From Clostridiales bacterium (GTDB lineage: Bacteria > Bacillota > Clostridia > Oscillospirales > Ruminococcaceae): a DNA stretch of 46,626 nucleotides. The stretch is from the NCBI GenBank assembly GCA_003150405.1, contig QAMM01000013.1:1-46626 (forward strand), in the 5' to 3' direction. The first letter of the stretch is position 1, and every line of letters starts with the position of its first letter. The position numbers were made by a program, and so were the translations under genes. The notes beneath the pieces were generated by a model, which did no database searches, was not told where the DNA came from, and was given only the letters and a program-made list of their open reading frames with translations. Shown here piece by piece: positions 34,940 to 44,198 of the stretch.

Positions 34940-36234
34940 AATCAAAACTGTTTTTTCAATATGTCATCCCTTCCATGCTGGCCTTTGCCCTGTCCGGTGT
35001 TTATTCCATTGTAGACGGCTTTTTCATTGGGAACAGCCTGCAGGACGCTGGTCTGGCGGCAATTAATATTGCCTACCCTATCTGTGCGTTTGTCCAGGCT
35101 GTTGGTACCGGGGTTGGCCTTGCCGGCGCCATTCGTTTTACAATTCTCCGGGCACAGGGAAAACATGAGGAAGGGAATGCGTATTTCAGCGGCACGGTTT
35201 TGCTTCTGCTGCTGGTAAGCGTAATGCTCACCCTGCTCTGTCTGCTGCTTTCTACGACTGTACTCCGCTTGCTCGGCGCAGAGGGATATGTCCTGCAAAT
35301 TGCGGATGAATATATTCGAGTAATTGCCGTCGGGGCCATTTTTCAAATTTATGGAACCGGTTTGGTTCCGTTTATTCGGAATATGGGTGGTGCAGCATTT
35401 GCAATGGCGGCCATGATTGCCGGATTTCTGACCAACATTCTGCTGGATTACCTTTTTGTGTGGCTGTACGGCTGGGGGATGGCGGGTGCTGCATGGGCTA
35501 CCATAATCGGCCAGGGAACTACCATGCTTTGCGCGGTTTGGTATCTGCTCAGCAAAAGGATGCGGTTGAAATTTTTGCGGTGCGCAAAACTGCTTGAAAT
35601 TTTTCGGTCGGTTTTTAAAATTTCAATTTCCCCGTTTGGCCTAACGTTTTCTCCAAATATAATTTTAATTTTAATGAATCGTTTTCTGCTGATTTACGGT
35701 GGAGAACAGGCAGTCGCTTCTTATGCGTGCATTTCTTACATTACTTCAATCGTCTACCTGCTGCTTCAAGGTGTTGGCGACGGCAGCCAGCCGCTGATTA
35801 GCAAATGTTATGGAAAAAATGCCCTGCAGGATATGAAACGCACCCGTTCTCTCGCTTATTGGACCGGCTTTGCCGTTACCATTCTGTGTATGATAGGGGT
35901 GTTTTCTGCCCGTTCATACGTGGGAATTTTGTTTGGAGCCTCTGAAACGGTTGGACAGAATGTCGCCCAAATTTTGCCGTTGTTTTTGTCCAGTTTGCTT
36001 TTTCTTTCTTTTGTCCGCATTACGACGGCTTATTTTTACGCAACTGAACAAAGCAAGCTTTCTTATGTCATGGTCTATGCAGAGCCCATATTCGTTTCGG
36101 CTCTTTTGCTTGTTTTGCCGTTGTTTGCAGGGTTAAACGGTGTGTGGGCCTCGGTGCCTTTGGCACAGGCGCTTACCTGGATTGCGGCGCTGTTTGCAAA
36201 ACACCGAGTGGATAAACAATGTATGGCCCTATAA
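34936..36234 (+). CDS. MATE-family multidrug efflux transporter A
   Basis: A 432-residue protein with about 12 transmembrane helices in two homologous halves. The N-terminus (FFQYVIPSMLAFALSGVYSIVDGFFIGN) and IAYPICAFVQAVGTGVGLAG are typical of the Na+ or H+ driven MATE family. The later GVGDGSQPLISKCYG matches the family's second-half motif. It probably exports the ligand sensed by the MarR protein translated just before it. The ATG overlaps the marR stop, giving translational coupling. Confidence 0.9.
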   Translation: MKSKLFFQYVIPSMLAFALSGVYSIVDGFFIGNSLQDAGLAAINIAYPICAFVQAVGTGVGLAGAIRFTILRAQGKHEEGNAYFSGTVLLLLLVSVMLTLLCLLLSTTVLRLLGAEGYVLQIADEYIRVIAVGAIFQIYGTGLVPFIRNMGGAAFAMAAMIAGFLTNILLDYLFVWLYGWGMAGAAWATIIGQGTTMLCAVWYLLSKRMRLKFLRCAKLLEIFRSVFKISISPFGLTFSPNIILILMNRFLLIYGGEQAVASYACISYITSIVYLLLQGVGDGSQPLISKCYGKNALQDMKRTRSLAYWTGFAVTILCMIGVFSARSYVGILFGASETVGQNVAQILPLFLSSLLFLSFVRITTAYFYATEQSKLSYVMVYAEPIFVSALLLVLPLFAGLNGVWASVPLAQALTWIAALFAKHRVDKQCMAL

Positions 36235-36317
36235 GTCCATTCTCTGAAATTGCGTAGCTCTCCCCCAAAATACGGCTGTAATCCATTGAAACGGTAGGAT
36301 GTTTACTCTCGAATTGA

Positions 36318-37538
<1,221 letters not shown>

Positions 37539-37540
37539 CT

Positions 37541-37591
37541 CCAAAAAGGACCTTTCTGCCAGTACGGCAGAAAGGTCCTTTTTGGTTTTTT
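37541..37591 (+). terminator. Terminator of the collagen-like gene
   Basis: A perfect 20-bp stem (arms 37541-37560 and 37566-37585, AAAAAGGACC core) with loop AGTAC and a T5 tail. Confidence 0.95.
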
Positions 37592-38068
37592 ATCCATCCG
37601 CTTTTTGCAGAAGGTTTATTTATACGGTAAATGAGCCAAGCAGCAGACGGCGGTCGGTATAACAGCAGGAGATTTGGTTCGAATTGGAATACATCTTGCA
37701 AAGCAGAATTTTTCCGGCCGTTTGAGAATGGTGAATGTCCTGCTGTATCCGACTGTTTTGCCCAATATACAGGGAATTCCCGACGATGAGACAAACCATG
37801 TCTAGGCTGAATTTATGAAGTTAGCCTCTCTGCCTCGAAATCAGATGAAATGAACGGTTGCAAATATGTAGTGCTTACGGAATAAATAGTTGGAAGATTA
37901 AAGTAGCTGAGTTTCAAACAACAGTGAACTTGCAGTGAGAAAAATTACCGCGGACACCAAAAATTTTTCAAAGAAGGCATTTAAAAAGGTTTGACAACAC
38001 TGAACAACCAGTGTATGCTGACATTAAACGGCTTTGAACCATTTTTTCAAGGAAAGAAGGAAAACAAA
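37592..38068. other. Gap before the small Cys-rich protein gene
   Basis: No gene is seen. The last 80 bases carry a good promoter (37991-38019). The rest shows no clear repeat, RNA or terminator. Confidence 0.4.
37991..38019 (+). promoter_or_regulatory. Promoter of the small Cys-rich protein gene
   Basis: TTGACA, 17 bp, TATGCT, ending 49 bases before the ATG at 38069. It overlaps an upstream extension of the frame, which shows that the extension is not coding. Confidence 0.8.
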
Positions 38069-38428
38069 ATGGAACAAGATGTACGGATTTTTGCAGCGGA
38101 AGAAACGAGGAAATTGATAAATTCCGTCACCTGCAGCAAAGAGGCAAAAGCGGCTGCTCAAGCTTGGCTTGACGCGCTTGGAACAGAGCGGGAGGCAGCG
38201 GAGACCAAAATCTATATTGCCGAGCTGGAAGCTGATATTATGCCAATTGACAGATTAATCAGCTTTGCAGAATCGGAAATGGGTGTAAAGGTTTTTGGTG
38301 CAGAAAAGGCCCCCAGTGTTGCAGCGCATGCGAAGGAAATCAAAGCCGCCGGAGCAAAGTACTGTGACTGCCCAGCCTGTGCAGCCTGTGAAGCAATTCT
38401 TGCCAAAAAGAATGATCTTTTAAAGTAA
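38069..38428 (+). CDS. Small conserved clostridial protein with C-terminal Cys cluster
   Basis: A 119-residue soluble protein. Most of it is predicted helical and acidic (EETRKLINSVTCSKEAKAAA, YIAELEADIMPIDRLISFAE). Near the C-terminus CDCPACAAC gives a CxCxxCxxC cluster that could bind a metal or iron-sulfur cluster; another Cys is at about 27. As I recall, similar clostridial proteins are annotated as Hsp90-like chaperones, but I see no Hsp90 domain and would not use that name. GAAAGAAGG lies a few bases before the ATG. It has its own promoter and terminator. Confidence 0.75.
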   Translation: MEQDVRIFAAEETRKLINSVTCSKEAKAAAQAWLDALGTEREAAETKIYIAELEADIMPIDRLISFAESEMGVKVFGAEKAPSVAAHAKEIKAAGAKYCDCPACAACEAILAKKNDLLK

Positions 38429-38432
38429 AGAA

Positions 38433-38476
38433 TCACAGCAGAACCCCGGTTTTTAGCAGCCGGGGTTCTGCTGTGA
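38433..38476 (+). terminator. Long hairpin after the small Cys-rich protein gene
   Basis: Perfect 17-bp arms (38433-38449 and 38460-38476, core CAGCAGAACCCCGG) around TTTTTAGCAG. No U tract follows, so it may stabilise the 3' end as well as stop transcription. Confidence 0.75.
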
Positions 38477-38619
38477 AATCGGTTTAGGCAGGTATGCTTG
38501 GAGCGGGCGAAAAAAGGTGGAGCGGCGGATGCAATTTAAGCGGATATTAGCTCGAATAGGGAGAAGGCGTTTGCTTGTTGCATCCGAATAATAGGAGCAG
38601 GCCGAGAATACAGCGGCGC

Positions 38620-38648
38620 TTGATAAACTTTCGCTTATTTGGTATACT
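38620..38648 (+). promoter_or_regulatory. Promoter of the MATE B leader
   Basis: TTGATA, 17 bp, TATACT. The predicted start is near 38655, only about 65 bases before a terminator. Confidence 0.75.
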
Positions 38649-38654
38649 GTCTTG

Positions 38655-38720
38655 TATCTCAACATAATACCGGGTGAGCACCTTACCGTATGCAAGGCTA
38701 ATCTTGTATACGGCTTTTTT
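38655..38720 (+). ncRNA. Candidate attenuator leader RNA of the MATE B gene
   Basis: CCGTATGCAAG (38686-38696) and CTTGTATACGG (38703-38713) form an 11-bp stem with one G-U pair, followed by C and T6: an intrinsic terminator 165 bases before the MATE start. Just upstream GGTGAG/CTTACC can form a hairpin that shares bases with the terminator's left arm, and CCTT (38681)/AAGG (38694) is another competing pairing. This suggests regulated termination. I do not recognise a known riboswitch class. Confidence 0.5.
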
Positions 38721-38885
38721 GTTTCGGTCTGGGTTTTTGGTTTGGGAATTTGTGTGAGCGGGCGGCACCTTTTGTTGCGTTCGTACATAGCCTCGTTTGG
38801 AGTTTCGCCATGACTTGGGTGGGTGGCGTTGGAAAATTAGGCAGGCTTTTGCCCGTAAAGGAAGAAAAAAGGGAGGAGCAACAGC

Positions 38886-40241
38886 GTGGAAATCCACAGT
38901 ACGCCGTATGGACTAAAAAGTATTGCATATACTCTGGTGAAGTTCAGTTTGCCGCTTATTTTCAGCGGTATTCTCCAGCAGCTTTATAACTGGGCAGACG
39001 CCTTTATCGTTGGCAACGTGGAAGGAGAACGGGCGCTGGCAGCGGTTGGTGCAACAACCACGGTGGTGAATTTTTATGTTACGGCGATTACGGGTTTTAC
39101 CCTGGGACTTTCTATTTTGTTTGCGCAAAAGTTTGGAAAAGGGGAGACCGGTGCAATAACTAGGCTAATGTCCACCTTTTCCTTTTTTCTAGGCGGTATT
39201 TTCCTCCTGTTGGCTGGATTTGGTGTGTGGCTGGCTTCTCCGTTGCTGCATCTGCTGCACACAACTCAGGATACGGTGGCTTTGGCAGAAAGCTATCTGC
39301 AAATTATTTTTGCAGGAATTCCGTTCTTAGCGGTGTATAATGTTTATTCCGCCGCTCTTCGGGGAATTGGAGACAGTAAAGCGCCGTTCTTGTCTGTTTT
39401 GCTGTCCTCTTTGTTAAATATTGTGCTAGATATTGTCTTTGTTGCCGGTCTGCGCTGGAGTGTTGCCGGTGCGGCTGCTGCAACGGTTCTCTCTCAGGCC
39501 GCTATGACAGTTTTTCTGGTGTGCTACAGCGTCCGCAGATACCGTATCCTGCGCTTTCAGTTTTCTCGGAAAGCGTTCGATAAGGCAATATTGGTGCAGG
39601 GCTTTCGTTTTGGGCTTCCGCCCATGATTCAATCCAGCGTTGGGTCGGTTGGCGGGCTGGTTCTTCAGAATTTTATGAACGGATTTGGCACCCAGACCGT
39701 AGCAGCGGTTACAACGGCCTACCGGGTGGATTCGATTGTCATGGTTCCAATTATCAACTTTGGTTCGGGTATTTCAACCCTGGCTGCACAAAAATTTGGT
39801 TCCGGGGATCGAAAACAGGCGCGGAGAATCTTCTCGGTTGGGACGCTGATTATGGCCGGCGTATCCCTGCTGCTGACAGCGCTGGTCATTCCAACAGGCG
39901 GTCAGCTGATCGCCCTGTTCGGCGCAGGTCAGGAAGCGGTTGCAATCGGTCAGGGCTTTTTTCAGCGAATTGCCAGCTTTTATTTAATATTTGGGCTCGC
40001 TACCGCGGTCCGCAGCTATTTGGAGGGCATTGGGGATGTGACCTATTCCAGCTTTGCCGGAATTCTGTCGCTGCTGTGCCGCATTGTTTTGTCATACGCG
40101 CTGGTTTCGATTTTCGCCAACATGGTCATTGCGTATGCAGAGGCTTTTTCATGGGTCCTTCTCCTAGCCTTATACCTTGCTCGTTTTTGCTGGAAGGAAT
40201 GGCGTTTGAAAGGGCAGAGTAAGCGAAGCTTATCCAACTAA
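38886..40241 (+). CDS. MATE-family efflux transporter B
   Basis: A 451-residue protein with about 12 transmembrane helices. LVKFSLPLIFSGILQQLYNWADAFIVGN and LAAVGATTTVVNF are typical first-half motifs, and FRFGLPPMIQSSVGSVGGLVLQNF of the second half. It belongs to the NorM/DinF-like branch and should export a cationic drug or metabolite. Start: GTG with GGGAGG about nine bases upstream. It stands alone behind the leader with a promoter and terminator at 38620-38720, without a MarR partner, unlike MATE A. Confidence 0.9.
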   Translation: MEIHSTPYGLKSIAYTLVKFSLPLIFSGILQQLYNWADAFIVGNVEGERALAAVGATTTVVNFYVTAITGFTLGLSILFAQKFGKGETGAITRLMSTFSFFLGGIFLLLAGFGVWLASPLLHLLHTTQDTVALAESYLQIIFAGIPFLAVYNVYSAALRGIGDSKAPFLSVLLSSLLNIVLDIVFVAGLRWSVAGAAAATVLSQAAMTVFLVCYSVRRYRILRFQFSRKAFDKAILVQGFRFGLPPMIQSSVGSVGGLVLQNFMNGFGTQTVAAVTTAYRVDSIVMVPIINFGSGISTLAAQKFGSGDRKQARRIFSVGTLIMAGVSLLLTALVIPTGGQLIALFGAGQEAVAIGQGFFQRIASFYLIFGLATAVRSYLEGIGDVTYSSFAGILSLLCRIVLSYALVSIFANMVIAYAEAFSWVLLLALYLARFCWKEWRLKGQSKRSLSN

Positions 40242-40328
40242 TCACCTCGGAAATTTTCTGGAATTCAGTGAAAAAAGGCGGCCCACCATAGAAATATACA
40301 AGGAGCTCGTTGTAAAATAAAAAAACTC

Positions 40329-40357
40329 TTGACTTGTCTTTGCAGGTTCTTTATACT
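40329..40357 (+). promoter_or_regulatory. Promoter of leader copy 1
   Basis: TTGACT, 17 bp, TATACT. The predicted start (about 40364) is four bases before the conserved hairpin. Confidence 0.9.
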
Positions 40358-40363
40358 AGGTCG

Positions 40364-40510
40364 TGCTGGAATAAGTGGTGGAGTCTGTCATAGAGAGCAA
40401 TAGCATCTCTATTTATTCTCAGTGGTTTACCTTTTTAAGTGGCCGCTTGACGGATGCGCTTTAATAAAAAGGGGCAGAACTTCTAGGGTGAAGTTCTGCC
40501 TTTTTCTTTT
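40364..40510 (+). ncRNA. Conserved structured leader RNA, copy 1 (riboswitch-like)
   Basis: P1 is GGAATAA/TTATTC (40368-40374, 40413-40418). The conserved unpaired GTGGTGGAGTCTGTC follows on the 5' side, then P2 ATAGAGA/TCTCTAT with a GC/GC extension. A 54-base linker contains P3, CCTTTTT/AAAAAGG (40430-40436, 40466-40472), which abuts the terminator arm GGCAGA at 40473. The conserved GTCTGTC (40383-40389) can pair with that arm and would prevent the terminator. Precedes YbhN-like copy B by 100 bases. Confidence 0.75.
40466..40510 (+). terminator. Terminator of leader copy 1
   Basis: GGCAGAACTTC (40473-40483) and GAAGTTCTGCC (40490-40500) form a perfect 11-bp stem, extended by A/T pairs, with the tail TTTTTCTTTT. 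Confidence 0.93.
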
Positions 40511-40609
40511 TGCGCAAAATTGAATCATTTATTTTCGACTCCACCTTTTCGTGCATTTTTGCGGTAAAACGGCACAACAGCGATAAAAATAAGGGTAAGG
40601 AGTCTCTGT

Positions 40610-41686
40610 ATGAAAAATCGAGCGTTTGAAATGATACGAAAAAACCTATTTGGCATTATTACAGCCGTTTTGTCGGCGGGTATTTTGCTGGCCTTTTTGT
40701 TTTCTTCTGACGGCATAAGTGCGTTGGTGCGCGTATCCCAGAACATGCAGTATTGGTGGTTTTTTTGTGCTGTGCTGGCCGCTGTTTTGGTCTGGCTGCT
40801 GGAAGGCGTTGTTTTGAATTTTTTTTGCCGTGCCGTTTATCATAAATGGCGGTTTCATTATTCCTTTTGCATCGGAATGGTGGGGCTCCTTTACAGCGCG
40901 CTTACCCCGTTTTCAACAGGCGGGCAGCCTATGCAAATTTATTCCATGCGCCGACTGGGGATGGAAACCGGAGCGGCTGGTTCCATTATCGCCGTTAAAA
41001 CACTGGTTTATCAAATTGTTTTGGTTGTTTATTCACTTATTATGGTCGTGTGGATGCTGCCGTTTTTTCAGACCAACATCAGCAACTTTTCTTTTTTAAC
41101 AGTCATAGGGCTGGTGTGCAACAGCACATTTATTTTTCTGGTTCTTCTTTTTTGCATCAGCAAACGGGGAACGGATAAAATTTTGCGGGTGTCAATCAGC
41201 CTGCTGCATAAAATTCATCTATGCAAACAGCCGGAAGAGCGTTATGAAAAAATCCATCAGGAACTGGAGGTATTCCATGAGAGCTCCTCGTTTTTGGGAA
41301 AATCCTGGAAACTGTACCTTGTCGCCTGTTTGCTGACGGTGCTTCAAATTGCCCTTACCTGTTCCATCCCATATTTTATTTACCGCAGTTTTGGTTTTTC
41401 AGAACAGCCAGTCAGCGTAATTGTTGCGGCGCAGGCTTATGTGTCAATGGTAAGTGCGTTTGTTCCGCTCCCAGGCGCCTCCGGCGGCGCGGAGGGCAGT
41501 TTTATTCTGTTTTTCCGTACCTTTTTTACGGATGGTACAATCGTCCCCGCTATGGTTGCCTGGCGTACCATTTCGTATTACCTGAATTTTCCGGTTGGCT
41601 GCATTTGCGCCTATGCGGCGGGGAAACTGCCAAAGCTCTCGTTAACAGCCTGCAAAGAGGAGGATATGTGTGAAAGGTCCGAATGA
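40610..41686 (+). CDS. YbhN/UPF0104-family membrane protein (LPG synthase TM-like), copy B
   Basis: A 358-residue paralog of the protein at 25319-26359, with 7-8 membrane helices. It shares TPFSTGGQPMQIYSMRRLGM in the middle and FVPLPGASGGAEGSFILFF near the end; both Gly-rich loops are typical of the family. The family is thought to move lipids or lipid-linked compounds; the substrate is unknown. AAGGAG is seven bases before the ATG. Transcription comes from the promoter at 40329, and the terminator in the leader must be passed to reach the gene, so its expression is probably controlled there. Confidence 0.85.
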   Translation: MKNRAFEMIRKNLFGIITAVLSAGILLAFLFSSDGISALVRVSQNMQYWWFFCAVLAAVLVWLLEGVVLNFFCRAVYHKWRFHYSFCIGMVGLLYSALTPFSTGGQPMQIYSMRRLGMETGAAGSIIAVKTLVYQIVLVVYSLIMVVWMLPFFQTNISNFSFLTVIGLVCNSTFIFLVLLFCISKRGTDKILRVSISLLHKIHLCKQPEERYEKIHQELEVFHESSSFLGKSWKLYLVACLLTVLQIALTCSIPYFIYRSFGFSEQPVSVIVAAQAYVSMVSAFVPLPGASGGAEGSFILFFRTFFTDGTIVPAMVAWRTISYYLNFPVGCICAYAAGKLPKLSLTACKEEDMCERSE

Positions 41687-41780
41687 GAAGTGTACTGCCG
41701 ATAGGAGCCGGTCAGTAAATCGGGTGACATGAAAGCTCGACACCTGTGCAAAGAATTTTGCAGCCAAGCCAAAAAGATGA

Positions 41781-41809
41781 TTGACAATTACCGAAATACG
41801 CTTTATACT
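41781..41809 (+). promoter_or_regulatory. Promoter of leader copy 2
   Basis: TTGACA, 17 bp, TATACT. Predicted start about 41816, one base before the conserved hairpin. Confidence 0.9.
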
Positions 41810-41815
41810 TAGTCA

Positions 41816-41952
41816 TGGAATAAGTGGTGGAGTCTGTCATAGGGAGAGTTATTCTCTCTATTTATTCCAAAAATTTGCTAGAATGAAAAGCTTTTCAAAC
41901 AATAGCACATTTTTTAAGCAAGGGCAGACCTTTTATGGGTTTGTCCTTTTTT
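41816..41952 (+). ncRNA. Conserved structured leader RNA, copy 2 (riboswitch-like)
   Basis: P1 is TGGAATAA/TTATTCCA (41816-41823, 41862-41869). The invariant 5'-side loop follows, then P2 ATAGGGAGA/TCTCTCTAT with its own loop. The linker is 55 bases, and P3 is TTGCT/AGCAA (41875-41879, 41917-41921). GTCTGTC (41832-41838) can pair over seven bases with the terminator arm GGCAGAC (41923-41929). No gene follows closely; the CNNM/CorC gene begins about 670 bases later. Confidence 0.75.
41920..41952 (+). terminator. Terminator of leader copy 2
   Basis: GGGCAGACC and GGTTTGTCC pair with two G-U wobbles around a T-rich loop, then T6. Confidence 0.8.
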
Positions 41953-42360
41953 GTTTGAATCTGCAAAAAATGTCGGCAAGTGGAATCTGGCTTTCCGCTG
42001 TTTCAAATATTTTGAAAGGATTGGTGCTTTGCCGTGGAACGTTGATATTTTCTGCGCTTTACCGTGCCTTACAGCCGATCTGGCGCTTTGGCGGTGCTGA
42101 AAATAAATGGCGCGGCAATTAAGAAGCGTCTGTTTTTATCCAATGAACAGGTGCACAAAGCTCTGGCAAAATTATATTGGGTGCTTATCCGTTTCGCAAG
42201 TCTAGCGGCCGAGTGGTTTTCAACGCCGACTGCATGGCAAACCGTTTTGTGTCTGTTGCTGCTGGAAATTGGCCTTTGGGGTTACTTCTCCAAATGCTCG
42301 GATGGCGGAGAGGGGTACATAAATTCCCCGTACGTCGTGAGACGGATGTCCTTCCATGTA

Positions 42361-42510
42361 GATGCAATATAAGGTAAAAAAGCCCCTTGGCGCAGCAGTA
42401 AACGACCTCGGTTAAATTTTGCGACGCAAAGGGGAGGTGCACCGGCGCTGAATTGGCGGCTTTTACGGTATTGCATCAGGATTTGTTTTTGACTGCATTA
42501 CAAAATCCTG
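42361..42510 (+). ncRNA. Candidate structured RNA before the CNNM/CorC gene
   Basis: GATGCAATA (42361-42369) and TATTGCATC (42469-42477) are exact 9-base complements that close a domain of about 117 bases. Inside, CCCCTT-GCG (42383-42392) pairs with CGC-AAGGGG (42425-42434). A second hairpin, CAGGATTTGT with ACAAAATCCTG (42477-42510), follows at once. It lies about 110 bases before the gene. I could not match it by eye to the M-box, yybP-ykoY or ydaO consensus. A small mobile element with inverted ends is an alternative. Confidence 0.4.
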
Positions 42511-42620
42511 CAGAAACAAGTAATCCCCAATCCTTTGAATTGCGGCAGCTTTGTTGCTTTTAAATTGAATCACTTTAACGATCATCAAAATTTTTTCAGT
42601 AAAGAAGGAGAGAAATCTTT

Positions 42621-43985
42621 GTGGACGGCTTACCCGCTCAAATAATACTTCAGGTCATTTTTATTTTACTCAATGCTTTTTTTGCCGGTTCAGAAATTGC
42701 GTTTTTGTCACTCAATCAGGTAAAGTTAAACAAAAAGGCAGAGGACGGTGATAAAACCGCTGCCCGGCTGCTGGTGTTTGTAGAAAATCCAAACCGCTTT
42801 TTATCCGCTATTCAGGTTGCCATTACGCTGTCTGGCTTTTTGGGAGCGGCCTTTGGCGCCGAAAGTTTCTCCGGGTATTTGACCGATGCTTTTGTCAGCA
42901 TAGGTATTCCGCTTCCAGAAGGAACATTAAGCGTTATTTCAATGGTGCTCATTACCATTATCATATCCTTTTTCTCTATTGCGTTCGGTGAAATGGTGCC
43001 GAAACGAATTGCTATGCAGCGTCCTGACGGGTGGGCCAAAGCTGCGCTGGGAATTATGAAGGTTATCAGCTTTGTCTTTGCGCCTATGATGGCCCTGTTA
43101 AATGTGACAACCAATGGTTCCCTGCGTTTGTTGGGGATGAAAACCCAAGCGGAGGACGGCGTTGCCACGGAAGAAGATATCCGCCTGATGGTGGAAAACA
43201 GCGGCGAACAGGGTGCGATTGCTCAGGAAGAGCAGGAATGGATTGAAAATGTATTTGATTTCGGCGATATCATTGCAAGTGACGTTATGACGCCGGAACC
43301 AGATGTGACAGCCTTTAGTCTGAACGAGAAAGCAGAGGATATTTTAGCGGCGGTTCGTACAACTGGGCTGAGCCGTTATCCAGTTTACAATGAGGATATC
43401 AATGACGTCTGTGGTATTTTAAATGCACGGGATTTTCTTTTAAACCTTCAGTCCGGTCATCCCAAGCCTTTGAAAGAGCTTTTGCGCCCCGCATATTTTG
43501 TTCCGGAAAGTGTTCACGCCGACCAGTTGTTTAAAGATATGCAGTCGCAAAAGCGCCATCTTGCCGTTGTTGTGGACGAATACGGCGGAACCGCAGGCGT
43601 TGTAACGATGGAGGACCTTTTGGAAGAAATTGTCGGGAATATTTACGATGAATTTGATCCGGAAGAGCCTCAGCCCATCGTCAAGCTCAAGGAAGGCATT
43701 TGGCGTGCACAGGGAAGCCTTCGTGTAGAAGAACTGGCCGATGTTGTTGACGTCGATATTCCGGAGGACGCAGATTATGATACGCTTGGTGGCATGGTCA
43801 TGAGCTGCCTGAGCGAAATTCCAGCGGATGGTTCCAAGTTGACGGTAGCGATAAACGGCTTAAAAATTATGGTCGAAGAAATTGAAGACCGCAAGGTGGT
43901 CTGGGCTTTAGTGGAAAAGCTGCCGTCAGAGGTTTCCAATGAAAAACAGGATGAAAAAATCCCTGTGGAAGCGGCTAAATCGTAA
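42621..43985 (+). CDS. CNNM/CorC-type membrane protein (DUF21-CBS-CorC_HlyC)
   Basis: A 454-residue protein. The N-terminal DUF21/CNNM domain (about 5-185) has four membrane segments and motifs AFFAGSEIAFLSLN and AFGEMVPKRIAMQ. Two CBS domains (about 205-330) contain VMTPEPDVTAF and YGGTAGVVTMEDLLEEIVG. The C-terminal CorC_HlyC domain (about 345-430) carries WRAQGSLRVEELADVVDVDI. Family members are Mg2+ (or other divalent cation) efflux proteins whose CBS pair senses ATP-Mg; many are annotated as hemolysins without evidence. Start: GTG with AGGAGAG ten bases upstream. It is convergent with the DUF47-PiT operon. Confidence 0.9.
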   Translation: MDGLPAQIILQVIFILLNAFFAGSEIAFLSLNQVKLNKKAEDGDKTAARLLVFVENPNRFLSAIQVAITLSGFLGAAFGAESFSGYLTDAFVSIGIPLPEGTLSVISMVLITIIISFFSIAFGEMVPKRIAMQRPDGWAKAALGIMKVISFVFAPMMALLNVTTNGSLRLLGMKTQAEDGVATEEDIRLMVENSGEQGAIAQEEQEWIENVFDFGDIIASDVMTPEPDVTAFSLNEKAEDILAAVRTTGLSRYPVYNEDINDVCGILNARDFLLNLQSGHPKPLKELLRPAYFVPESVHADQLFKDMQSQKRHLAVVVDEYGGTAGVVTMEDLLEEIVGNIYDEFDPEEPQPIVKLKEGIWRAQGSLRVEELADVVDVDIPEDADYDTLGGMVMSCLSEIPADGSKLTVAINGLKIMVEEIEDRKVVWALVEKLPSEVSNEKQDEKIPVEAAKS

Positions 43986-44040
43986 AACGATTTATTCGGT
44001 AAATTGGTCGGAGAACCATTTTTCATCAATCAATATAATG

Positions 44041-44079
44041 CGGGCAGATACGGTTAAACTGTATCTGCCCGCTTTTTTA
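44041..44079 (+). terminator. Terminator of the CNNM/CorC gene
   Basis: GCGGGCAGATAC and GTATCTGCCCGC form a perfect 12-bp stem followed by T6. Confidence 0.95.
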
Positions 44080-44198
44080 TGAGCATGTATAATTTTTTAC
44101 GATACATATTGAAAAATGATAACAATTTACCGGAATTCGCCGAGACACCATTTACGTTTTGCGGCTGGTTCCTCAAGAGTAACATAACAACCGTTCGC

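Larger units (their letters stand above)
38477..38885. other. Leader region of the second MATE gene
   Basis: Before 38620 nothing is recognised. From 38620 it holds a promoter, a short transcript and an intrinsic terminator, all upstream of the MATE start at 38886. Open frames on the minus strand here lack start sites. Confidence 0.5.
40242..40609. other. Leader region of YbhN-like copy B
   Basis: Contains the promoter, the conserved leader RNA (copy 1) and its terminator. After the terminator, GACTCCACC (40537-40545) is complementary to the conserved GGTGGAGTC of the leader (40377-40385). No gene is seen. Confidence 0.6.
41687..42620. other. Long untranslated stretch before the CNNM/CorC gene
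   Basis: Contains leader copy 2 with its promoter and terminator (41781-41952) and a second structured segment (42361-42510). Between them (about 41955-42360) I see no gene; a frame at 42064-42372 has no ribosome site and no recognisable protein. The CNNM gene starts at 42621 with its own GGAG site. Confidence 0.5.

Noticed and set aside
37991..38068. N-terminal extension of the small Cys-rich protein
   Set aside because: It overlaps a TTGACA-N17-TATGCT promoter; the ATG at 38069 has its own ribosome site.
42064..42372. 102-codon plus-strand frame after leader copy 2
   Set aside because: No ribosome site, no recognisable domain, and it overlaps the start of a structured RNA candidate.
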